A DNA stretch of 64,000 nucleotides from Moringa oleifera (taxonomy: Eukaryota > Streptophyta > Magnoliopsida > Brassicales > Moringaceae), in NCBI GenBank assembly GCA_021397835.1, contig JAJFZO010000272.1, forward strand, positions 248,001 to 312,000, read 5' to 3'. The notes beneath the pieces are model-generated. The model saw only the letters and a list, made by a program, of their open reading frames with translations, ran no database searches and was not told the DNA's origin. Shown one piece after another: positions 26,124 to 35,751 of the stretch. Each line of letters begins with the position of its first letter. The stretch's first letter is position 1. Position numbers and translations under genes: made by a program.

Positions 26124-26860
26124 CTACTGGCGATCTAATGTACTCTTTTTTCTTTTGTTTCTTAAGTAGTTCTAATTAAACTAGTTCCCAATAACTTGCC
26201 TCTTGAAAATTTTAATAATTTAAAAACTTATTGTAATATAAAATAATTATGAAATAATTTCGAGTATACATAAAACTCACATGACTTATAACATGACTTG
26301 TTTAACGTTTTATGCATGCCACCAAACTTCAAAGGTAAGTGTTCCTATACCATTCAGAAATGTATACTTATGTGAAGCACAATATAGTAACTGATTGTTC
26401 ACTTCATTTTGTAAAAATTTTGGTAGCATTTTCATATAGTTTTTCAAGTACATCACATGTATAGATATAAGTTAGTGTTTTTCATTTAAATAAATGCTCA
26501 TATCTATTAATATGTACTCGAAGAACAAAGAAAATACTATACAAAACTTTTACAAAATAAAATAAACAATAATTTACACGTGTGCCGCATATAAATATTA
26601 AATTTCTAAACTGTCCGATCTAGACAATCAAAAATTATTATTGAACAATTTATTTTGATGCATGTATAAACACATGACCGACAACAAATGTTTACTAATA
26701 ATTCTCAAAAGATGTATTTAAGAAATATGTGTGAAGTCTAACTTTGCTAACAGTAACATTTTATGATTATTATATAATAGATTAATTTAATTGATAAACA
26801 TATAAATAAATTTCTTTAATATTAGTAATAATCATCCAAATATAAATATATAATTAACAT
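26124..26860. other. AT-rich stretch of the CACTA element without recognised features
   Basis: Between the transposase start and the AT-rich minisatellite. I see no coding frame, RNA gene or repeat that I can support. In transposon orientation it lies upstream of the transposase and may hold intron or leader sequence. Confidence 0.5.
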
Positions 26861-27480
26861 AAACTAAATTTATTTGAAAAAATAAAATTAACAACTCTAA
26901 AATTTAATTAACATCTAAGTAAATTAATTTTCATAAAAATTTAATTAATTAATTAATTTATGTCATGAAATTTCAATGTAATTAAACTATTATCTATATA
27001 ATCAATAACAAATTAACTAGTTTTATTAACAAATAAAATTATAAATTATAAATTTTAATTAACATCTAACTAATTTAAATTTTATAAAAATTTATTTAAA
27101 TTATTTATCTCAAATTATATTCTAATTACGCTGTTATTTATCTAATTAAATATAAATAGAAATTTTAATTAACCTAGAAAATTAATAATTATAAAATTTA
27201 ATTAATACCTAACTAATTTAAATTCTATAAAACTCTAATTAAATTATTTATCTTATATTACAAACTAATTAAATTATTTTCTAAATAATCTAATATAAAC
27301 TAAATTTATTAACAAATAAAATTAAAAATTATTAAATTTAATAAATATTTAACTAATTTATATTTCATAAAAATCTAATTAAAATATTTATCTTAAATTA
27401 CAATAAAATTCAAAAATTACCTAATAATGTATCATAAATTAAATTTATTAAAAAATAAAATCAATAACAAAAAATTTTAT
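26860..27480. repeat. Degenerate AT-rich minisatellite, about 143-bp period
   Basis: A phrase like ACATCTAACTAATTTAAATT followed by TATAAAAATTTAATTAAATT recurs at 26911, 27062, 27205 and 27345, spacings 151, 143 and 140 bp. Each copy also carries TTATCTTAAATTACAA-like and AACAAATAAAATTA-like text. About four diverged copies, almost wholly A and T, lie in the 5' part of the CACTA element. It is different from the surrounding 1.75-kb satellite and was presumably carried by the transposon. Confidence 0.7.
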
Positions 27481-28089
27481 TTAAAATCTAAAATATTTCT
27501 ATAATTACCAAAGATAATCATAATATTCCTATTCAAGATTTTCTAATCATCAATATCATCTTTAATAATTTCGACAATTAACTACATAAATTATCAAGTA
27601 AAGAGGAAAGATGAAAATGGCTACTCATAGTGGAGAAAATAAAGAAAAAATGGCACACACCAAGACGCCAAGCAGGGAGAGAGTGACAAAGAGTTGGCTC
27701 TAAGATAGCAAGATAAATAAGGGAAAGATAGTGTCGTTTGCTAGTGAAAAGAGTAATTTAAGAATCCTGATAAATGCAAAGACAACAATAAAATTAGAGG
27801 GAAAAGAAAGCAGGCAAAAAGGAAAAAGTTTAAGAAGACGAAAGCAGAGACAGCAATAGAAATAGGGGGAAAGGAAATGACCCTCATGCTAAACAAAAAA
27901 AATTAGGGTTTCATTTTATAAGCACTTTAACGATGGAAGTAAGTTGTGGTCACTAGAAGTGAAATCCAACGACAGAAGTGTAGTTCGTCATTGCCTCCAT
28001 AGTGAATGTAAAATCAAGCAAAGGCAGCATTGCCTTTGCGACCATGGTTGCCGCCTTCGAGGCCATGCATGGGAGCTTTCGCAGCAGCC
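27481..28089 (-). other. Putative 5' leader region and right end of the CACTA element
   Basis: Purine-rich on the plus strand (27590-27900), so pyrimidine-rich in the transposase sense, resembling an untranslated leader. Two copies of an AACGATGGAAGT / AACGACAGAAGT motif at about 27930 and 27969 may be sub-terminal repeats of the lost end. A small hairpin, AAAGGCA-GCAT-TGCCTTT, lies at 28020-28037. No terminal inverted repeat matching 20234 is found. TAGTG occurs at 28000-28004 and 28091-28095, and neither is followed inward by the expected sequence. Confidence 0.4.
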
Positions 28090-28095
28090 CTAGTG
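28090..28095. repeat. Probable target-site duplication CTAGTG, left of the solo LTR
   Basis: CTAGTG lies immediately before the TGATGG edge of the LTR and recurs immediately after the CCAACA edge at 28535-28540. A 6-base duplication is within the range seen for LTR elements, although 5 is commoner. CTAGTG-like text also occurs naturally in the satellite. Confidence 0.65.
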
Positions 28096-28217
28096 TGATG
28101 GCGCTAAGTGCATCCACCTAGCTAGCCCAACCTTCTAAGCCCACGCCAAGTGAAGAAGAAGAGATAATAATGCAGAAGCAAAGTAAGGATATAGTATTAC
28201 GAGAACCTTTCTAAACC

Positions 28218-28223
28218 TTTATT
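28218..28223 (-). terminator. Poly(A) signal AATAAA of the LTR
   Basis: AATAAA on the minus strand, about 118 bp downstream of the TATA box, at the expected end of the R region. Confidence 0.55.
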
Positions 28224-28328
28224 AAAAATAAAGGAACTCTTTACAAAAGAAGGGTCTCTCTCTAAGAGCACGCTATCAACACTTAAGTTTGTATTACTCA
28301 ATGTGTTTACAATTGAACCCAAGCCCTC

Positions 28329-28336
28329 TTTTTATA
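28329..28336 (-). promoter_or_regulatory. TATA box of the LTR promoter
   Basis: TATAAAAA on the minus strand within CTAGTATAAAAAGAGGG. Its position relative to the U3 repeats and the poly(A) signal fits an LTR promoter. Confidence 0.6.
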
Positions 28337-28452
28337 CTAGCTGAGGAGTGTCCTACTTAAACACTCCCTCTTAGTTATCCCACGTCTTTCAGATAGGTCA
28401 CCCAACTTTGATCACGAATCTTTATCCCATTGAGGCTTATCTTCAAAGTTTA

Positions 28453-28530
28453 GATAGCATCCTTCTCCCGTAAGGACTCTCCATGAGTCAAGGATCTTCG
28501 GATAGCATCCTTCTCCCGCAAGGACTCTCC
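28453..28530 (-). repeat. Direct repeat in LTR U3 (30 bp, twice, 48-bp period)
   Basis: GATAGCATCCTTCTCCCG and the next 12 bases occur at 28453-28482 and 28501-28530 with one C/T difference. Tandem repeats upstream of the TATA box are common as enhancer-like modules in plant LTRs. Confidence 0.85.
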
Positions 28531-28534
28531 AACA

Positions 28535-28540
28535 CTAGTG
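28535..28540. repeat. Probable target-site duplication CTAGTG, right of the solo LTR
   Basis: CTAGTG directly after the LTR edge CCAACA. The satellite resumes at once with TTTCCCAATGCTG. Confidence 0.65.
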
Positions 28541-31500
28541 TTTCCCAATGCTGTCTTCTGCCAACTCCTATAACTACCCCGCAACAAAAGCTGAGCAATC
28601 ATTTGGCTTTTTCTTGCCCTTGCATTTATCTACTCCAGTGACTGCCTAGCTATAGTTGTTAGGCTCTCCCAACACCAACGACAGTCATGTGGCGATCGTT
28701 AAGCTTCCGTGGTGCTAGTACTAGCATTTACAAACACTGACAACTGTGTCCCAAAAATGAGAGGTTTGTCCGTAAGTTCACCTAGTGTCAGCACCGGTGT
28801 TTGCCAACACCAGCAACTACCACGTAGTAGTTGCAACACAGTCGTTGGGTCCCCTTAAAGTTGGCACGAGGGTCAGCTAGCACCAACGACTTCTTCACAA
28901 CCGTCATTGGGCTCTCTCGATGACAACCACAACTATTACGGCATCGTTAAGCTCCTTTAGTGCTTGCCCTTGCATTTACCTACTCCAGAAACAATCATTA
29001 GGCCATCATTAGGGGAACCTAGCGCAAATCTCTACCGATACTAGCAGCTATTGCTGGGTTATTGCATAGTTCCCTAAAGTGCTTGCGCTGGCCTCTACCA
29101 GTGCCGACGACTATCCCGACATTAATCATTGGGCTCTTCCAACACAAGCAATCATCATGCAGTCATCATTAGTGTCCCCTAGTGTTGGCACTAGCGCCTA
29201 TCGACATGTGTAACTGCATATAGAAATAGCTGAGAAGTCTCTTGATTCGCCTCTTGCTCACATCGGTGTCTGCCAACACCAATAACTACCCCGTAGTAGT
29301 AGTTGAATATTTGTTGGTTCCCCCAAAGCCGGAGCGGGCATGTGTTAGCACCAATATCTTTCTGCAGTTGTTTTTGAGCTTTCCTAATACCAGCAACAGT
29401 CATGCGGTCATCGCTAGTCTCCTTTGCTGTTGGCACTGGCGTTTATCGACACCAGTAACTACCTACAACAATAGCACGAAAGTTTTTTGGTTCATCTACT
29501 GCTAGCGTCGGCATGTGTTAACACCAATAACTACCCCACAATAACAGTTAAGCAACCGTTGGGTTCCCTAACAACAAGTGCGAGCATCTGCCTACCCCAA
29601 CGACTTCCCAACAACTATCATTAGGCTCTCCTTATGCTAACAACAACTGCCATTAGGCAATCATTAGGGCAATCCAACATAGATGTTTTGCAGCTTTGGT
29701 GGCTATTGTTGATTCTTCGCTGAGTTTCATTTGTGCTAGCACCGGCATCTACCAGCGTCAATGACTGCCTAACAGTAGCGATTAGGCTCTACCAACGCGA
29801 GCAACTATCATTTTGGTCATCGCTTAGTTGCTTTGGTACTAGTACTAGCATTTATCGATGCTGACAACTACCTCGCAATAATGGTTGGGCAATCCTTGGG
29901 TTCCTGTTATGCTAGTGTCATCATTTTCCAACACTAATATAACGTCACAACAATAACTCGCTAGTCACTGGGTTCCTTTAAAGCTGGCACGAGTGTCCGC
30001 CAGCACCATTGACGTCTTTGCATAAGTTTTTGGGCTCTCCTATTACGCACTGCTAGTACTACGTCATAATTCGACTCCTTGTGTGGTTGCCTTCATGTCT
30101 ATGTGTGCCAGTAATTGCCATTAGGCTAACGTTAGGAAAACCCAACGTAGATGTCTTCTAAGGCTCGTGACTGTTGCTAGGTCATTACTGAGTTGCTCTA
30201 GTACCAATGCTGCGATCTGGTAACGTCTACGACTGCCCAACAATAGTTGTTGGGTTGTCCTACATCCTGTGACTATCAAAGGGTCATTGTTGGGCTTCTC
30301 TAGTGCTGGCACTAGTATTTTTCAATGCCGTCTTCTACCAACACCTATAACTACCTCACAATAAAAGTTGGAAAGTCATTAGGCTCTTTTAATGGTTGCT
30401 CTTGTGTCTATCTACTCCACTGACTACTTAGTTATAGTCGGTGGGGTCTCCCAACACTAGCGACCGTGATGGATTGACGTTGGGCTTCCCTGGGGCCAAC
30501 ACTAGCATGTGCAGACATTGATAATTGCCTCGAAAAAATGACAGAGTCATCCCCAGGTTCTTCTAGTGTCAGCGTCGGTGTCTGCCAACACGAGTAACTA
30601 CCTTGCAGTAGTAGCAAGGTAGCCAATGGGTCCACTCAAAGTTGGCACAAGGTTCTACTGGCACCACCAACTTCTTCATAACAGTCATTGGGCTCTCTTA
30701 ATGCCAACCACTGCTACTGGGTTACCGTTAAGCTCCTCTAGTGATTGCCCTTATGTCTACCTACGTCGACGATAACCGTTAGGCCATCATTGGGGGAACC
30801 TAATGCAGTTGTTGCTAGGTTATTCCATAACTCCCCTAGTGTTAGCACTAGCCTCTATCAGTTTTGATGACTACCCAAACATCAATCGTTGGGCTCTTCC
30901 AACACGAACGACTGTCATGCAGTCATTGTTAGTGTCCCCTAGTACAGGCACTGGCATCTATCGAACATGAGCAACTCCTTACAAAAATAGCTGAGAGGTT
31001 TCTTAGTTCACCTCATGTTAACATTTGCATCTGTCGCCACCAATAATTACCCTGCAGTAGTAGTAGAGTAGTCATTGGTTCCCCCAAAGCTAGAGTGAGC
31101 ATTTGCCAGCACCACCAACTTTCCCACAGTAGTTATTGGGCTTTCCCAATACCAGCAACAATCATGCGATTATCATTAGGCTCCCCTAATGCTAGCATTA
31201 ACATCAACACTAGCAACTGCACGCAGCAATAGCAGGGAAACATTTTTGCTTACCTACTACTGGCGTTGGCATGTCCCAACATCAATAACGACCCCACATT
31301 AGTAGCTGGACAATCGTTGGGTTCCCTAAATACAAGTGTGAGCATCTACCTGCCCTAATGACTTCCCAAAGACTGTCATTAAGCTCATCTAACGCCAATA
31401 ACGACCGTCATTGGGCAATCGTTAGGGTAACCCAATGTAGATGTTTAGCAGCTTTAGTGACTACCATTGGGTCTTCGCTGAGTTTCGTTTGTGCTAGCAC

Positions 31501-33970
31501 TGGTATCTACCAACATCAACGATTGCCCAACAGTAGTCATTGGGCACTACCAATGTGAGTGACTAGTAATGGGTCATCGCTAGGTTTCCTTGGTGCTAGC
31601 ACTAGCGTCTATCGATGTTAACAACTACCCTGCAATAATGGTTGGGTAGTCCTTGGGTTACTCTTATGCAAGTGTCATCATTAGCTAGTATTAATAACTA
31701 CCTCGCAACAATAACTTGGTAGTCGCTGGGTTCCTCTAAAGCTGGCGCGAGTGTCTGCCAGCACCAGTGAAATGCTTGCATAAGTCTTTGGGTTGTCTTA
31801 GGGCCTACTACTACTGCTACGTCGTCGTTCAACTCATTCTATGGTTGTCTTCATGTCTACTTGTGCCAGCAACTGCCACTAGGCTAACGCTAGGAAAACA
31901 CAATGCTGATGTTTGCTGAGATCTGCGACTGTCACTAAGTCATTACAGAGTTTCATTACTATCAACACTATGATCTACTCGCATCTACGATTTCTCGACA
32001 ACAGTTTTGGGCTGTCCTAAATCCAGTGACTATCAAAGGCTCTTTGCTCGGCTCCTTGGGTGTCGGCACTAGAGTTTCCTAATGTCGTCTGCTACCAATA
32101 CCTATAACTACCTCGCAAAAAAAGTTAGACAGTCATTCTGCAGTTTTAGTGCTTACCCTCACGCCTACCTATGCTTGTAAATGCCTAGCAATAGTCGTGG
32201 GCTCTCCATACATGAGTGATGGTTTTGGGGTGATCGTTGGGCTTTCGTGACGCTAATACTAGCGTTTATGGACACTGGCAATTGCTTTGCAAAAAAGACA
32301 AGGTTGTCCCTAAGTTCCCCTAATGTCGACGCTGGTGTTTGCCCACACTAGTACCTACCCCGCAGTAGTAGCAAGGCAGCCATTGGGTCCACACAAAGTT
32401 GGTAGGAAGGGCTACTAGCACCAGTGACTTCTTCACAAAGGTCATTGGGCTCTCCCAATGTCAACCACAAATACCAGGGCGTCATTAAGCTCCTCTAGTG
32501 CTTGCCCTCATGTCTACCTACTCCAACCACAACCGTTTGGCCATCCTTAAGAGAATCCAGCGCAGATCTAAACCAACACTAGCAGTTATCACTAGGTCAT
32601 TGCATAGCTCCCCTAACGCTAGCGCTAGCCTCGACCAGTGCTGATAATTACCCCGACCTCAGTTGTTAGGCTCTTCCAACACCAGCAATTATGATGCAAT
32701 CATCGCTAGTGTCCCCTGGTGCTTGCACTGGCATCTATTAACTTGGGTAACTGCTTGTAGAAATTGTTAAGAAGTATCTTGGTTCGCCTCATGTTAAGAT
32801 CGGTGTCTCCCAACGCCAACGAGTGCCCTACATTAGTAGCTGAGTAGTCATTAGTTCCCCTAAAGCTAGAGTGAGCATCTGTCAGTACCAACAACTTTCA
32901 TGCAGTAGTTGAAGGGCTTTCCTAATACAAGCAGCAATCATGCGATCATTGTTAGTCTCCCTCGATGCTAGCACTTGTGTGTATTGACACCACCAAATGC
33001 CCGTAGCAATAGTAGAGAAGCCTTTTGGTTCACTTACATTTGGCGTTGGCATGTCCTAACATCAATTTTTACCCTACAGTAGTAGCTAGGCAATTTTTTT
33101 ATTCCCTAAATACAACTGCAAGCATCTACCTGTCCTAATGACTCCCCAACAGCCATTGTTAAGCTCTTCTAACACCAACAATGACTACCATTTGGCAATC
33201 ATTGAAGCAACCCAGCGTAGACACTTGGCAGCTTTAGTGGCTATATAGGTCTTTGTTGAGTTTCGTTTGTGCTAGCACTGGCATTTATCAGTATCAACGA
33301 CTACCTAACAGTAGTGATTAGTCTTTACCAATGCTAGCGACTATCATTAGGTCATCACTATGTTACCCCAGTGTAGTACTAGCGCTTATCGAGGCTAACA
33401 ATTACCCCACAATAATGGTTGGGCAGTCTTTGGGTTCCTATTATGCTGGTGTCATCATCTACCAACACTAATAATTATGCCACAATAATAACTCAGCACT
33501 GGCTGGGTTCCTTCAAAGCTGGCACGAGTGTGTGCCACCACAAGCGACTTCCCTGAATAAGTTTTTGGGCTCTCCTAATGCCCACTACTATGGCTACATC
33601 ATCATTCAACTTGTTGTGCTATTGCCTTCATGTTTATTTGTGCCAGTAGCTACCACTAGGCTAACACTAAGAAAACCCAACGCTGATGTCTACTAAGTCC
33701 CATGACTGTCGCTAAGTCATTGTAGAGTTGCACTAGTACTGATGCTACGATTTACTAGCATCTGCGATTGCCTGACAATAGTTGTTGGGCTGTCTTAAAT
33801 CTAGTGACTATCAAAGGGTCATCACTAGGCTTCCTAGGTGCCGGCACTAGCATTTTCCAATGTTGTCTTTTGCCAACACTTATAACTACTATGCAACGAA
33901 AGCTAGACAGTCATTCTACTGTTTTAGTGCTTATACTCACGTCTACTTGCACTAATGACTACCTAGCTAT

Positions 33971-35751
33971 AGTTTTTGGGCTCTCCTAACACCAGTGACG
34001 GTCATGGGGTGATCGTTGGGCTTCTTTGGTGCTAGTACTAGTGTTTAAAGACTCCGGCAACTGCCTCACAGAAATGATAGGGCTGTCCCTAGGTCCCCTT
34101 AGTGTCGGCATCAGTGTCTGCCAACACTAGTAACTACCCCACAATAGCAGCAAGGTAGCCATTTGGTCCCCTCAAAATTGGCACGAGGATCTGCTAGCAC
34201 CAATGACTTCTTCATGATAGTCATTGCACTCTCCCAATGCCAACCACTACTACTAGGGTGTCATTGAGCTTCTCTAGTACTTGCCCTCGCATCTACCAAC
34301 TCGAGCGATAACTGTTAAGCTATCATCGGGGGAACGCAGCGCAGAAGTCTACTGACACCGGCAGCTATCGCTAGGTCATTAGATAGCTCCCCTAGTGCTG
34401 GCGCTGGCCTCTACCAGTGTCGACAACTACCTTGACATCAGTCGTTGGCTTTTCCAATAATAATAATTGTCATGCAGTCATTGCTAGTGTCCTTCGGTGC
34501 TAGCAATGGCATCTATCAACATGAGCAACTGCGTGCAAAAATAGCTGAGAAGTGTCTTGGCTCGCTTCATGCTTACATCGATGTCTGCAACACCAACAGG
34601 TGCCTCGCAATAGTAGCTGAATAATTGTTAGTTCCCCCAAAGCTAGAGCAAGCATCTACTAGCACCAAAAACATTCTTGCAATAGTTATTAGGCTTTCCC
34701 AATACCAGCAACAGTCTTGTGATCATTGTTATTCTCCCCTAATGCTAGCACTGGCATCTATTGACACTAGCAACTGCTCAGAGTAATAGTAAGGAAGTCT
34801 TTTGGTTCACCTAGTGCTGGCGTCGGCTTGTGTCAACACCAATAACTACCCCACAATAGTAGTTAGGCAATCGTTGGGTTCCTTAAAAATAAGTGCGAGC
34901 ACCTACCTGCCCTAACGACTTCCCATCAGCCATCGTTAGGCTCTTCTAACACCAACAATGACTACCATTGGGTAATCGTTAGGGTAACCTAGCGTAGATA
35001 TTTTGCAGCTTTAGTGACTATCATTGGGTTTTCGTTGAGTTTAGTTTGTGCTAGCAATGGCATCTACCAACATCAACGACTGCCTAATAACAGTCATTGG
35101 GCTCTACCAATGTAAACAACTATCATTGGGTCGTTGCTTAGTTTCCCCGATGCTTGCATTAGCTTTTATCGATGCTGATAACTACCCCGTAATAACGGTT
35201 GGACAGTCCTTGGGTTCCTGTTATGCTGGTGCCATCATCTGCTAGCACTAATAATTACGTTGCAATAATAAATCGGTAGTCACTGGGTTCCTTCAAAGCT
35301 GGAACGAGGGTGTGCCAACACCAGCGACATCCGTTCATAAGATTTTAGGCTCCCCTAGTGCGCACTACTACTTCTACATCATAATTTAACTCCCTGTGTG
35401 GTTGCCTTCATCTCTACGAATGCCAAGAACTGCTACTAGGCTAACACTAGAAAAACCCAACACTGATGTCTGCTATGAACCGCGACTGTCGCTTGGTCAT
35501 TGTAGAGTTGCTTTAGTATTGATACCATGATCTACTAACATCTACGATTGCTCGATAATAGTTGTTAGGTTGTCCTAAATCCATTGACTATTAAAGGGTC
35601 ATTGTTAGGCTCCCTTAATGCCAGCACTAGCGTGTCCCAATGCCATCTTCTGCCAACACCTATAACTACGTCGCAACAAAAGCTGAAAAGTCTTTGGGCT
35701 CTTTTAGTGCGTGTCCTCGCATCTACCTATGCCAGTGATTGCCTAGGTATA
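33971..35751. repeat. Reference satellite unit, 1781 bp, with five internal modules
   Basis: One intact unit chosen to show internal structure. Five modules each open with a related phrase of the type GTCGTTGGGCTCTCCCAACA: 33971-34440 (470 bp), 34441-34684 (244 bp), 34685-35092 (408 bp), 35093-35560 (468 bp) and 35561-35751 (191 bp). After the opener the modules share an order of blocks: a 70-75 bp block ending CAACTACC or similar, a 72-bp block with a CCAACACCAATAACTACC-like core, a 62-bp block with AAAGCTGGAGCGAG-like text, and in the longer modules blocks with AACCCAGCGTAGAT-like and GTGCTAGCACTGG-like cores. The 244- and 191-bp modules look like truncated versions of the 410-470 bp type. 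The unit therefore probably arose by amplification of one module of about 450 bp and later of the five-module unit. Block homology was judged by eye. Confidence 0.8.

Larger units (their letters stand above)
20234..28095 (-). mobile_element. Decayed CACTA (En/Spm) transposon, about 7.9 kb, transposase on minus strand
   Basis: The satellite stops at CTCCTAAATTTA and a CACTATAAAAAAAACC terminus begins at 20234. Within 450 bp of that end there are many direct and inverted copies of a CTGTCGCTAAA motif, the usual sub-terminal repeats of CACTA elements. Inside, on the minus strand, lie a relic TNP2-type transposase (about 22458-26123) and, downstream of it, a relic multi-exon accessory gene (about 20826-22265), the order normal for the family. 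The opposite terminus is uncertain: TAGTG occurs at 28091-28095 just before the solo LTR, but its inward sequence (CACTAGGGCTGCTGCG) does not match the left terminus beyond CACTA. About 47 bp of satellite expected between the two flanks is missing. The element is inactive: both genes are broken. Confidence 0.85.
28096..28534 (-). mobile_element. Solo LTR of an LTR retrotransposon, 439 bp
   Basis: Read on the minus strand it begins TGTTGGAGAGTCC and ends GCGCCATCA, the canonical TG...CA with near-inverted ends. It has a TATA box (TATAAAAA, 28336 to 28329) and an AATAAA poly(A) signal (28223 to 28218) about 118 bp further on, the U3-R-U5 layout of an LTR. Flanking CTAGTG copies at 28090-28095 and 28535-28540 support insertion as a unit. 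No internal region, primer-binding site or second LTR is present, so it is most likely the product of LTR-LTR recombination. It sits at the right edge of the decayed CACTA element, against the satellite. The superfamily cannot be decided from an LTR alone. Confidence 0.75.

Noticed and set aside
28000..28004. TAGTG as the right end of the large CACTA element
   Set aside because: Inward sequence (CACTATGGAGGC) does not match the left terminus and the next three bases do not repeat the left flank.
28096..28534. Captured host promoter instead of an LTR
   Set aside because: TG...CA ends, TATA-to-AATAAA distance and flanking CTAGTG fit an LTR better, although no internal retrotransposon sequence is present to prove it.
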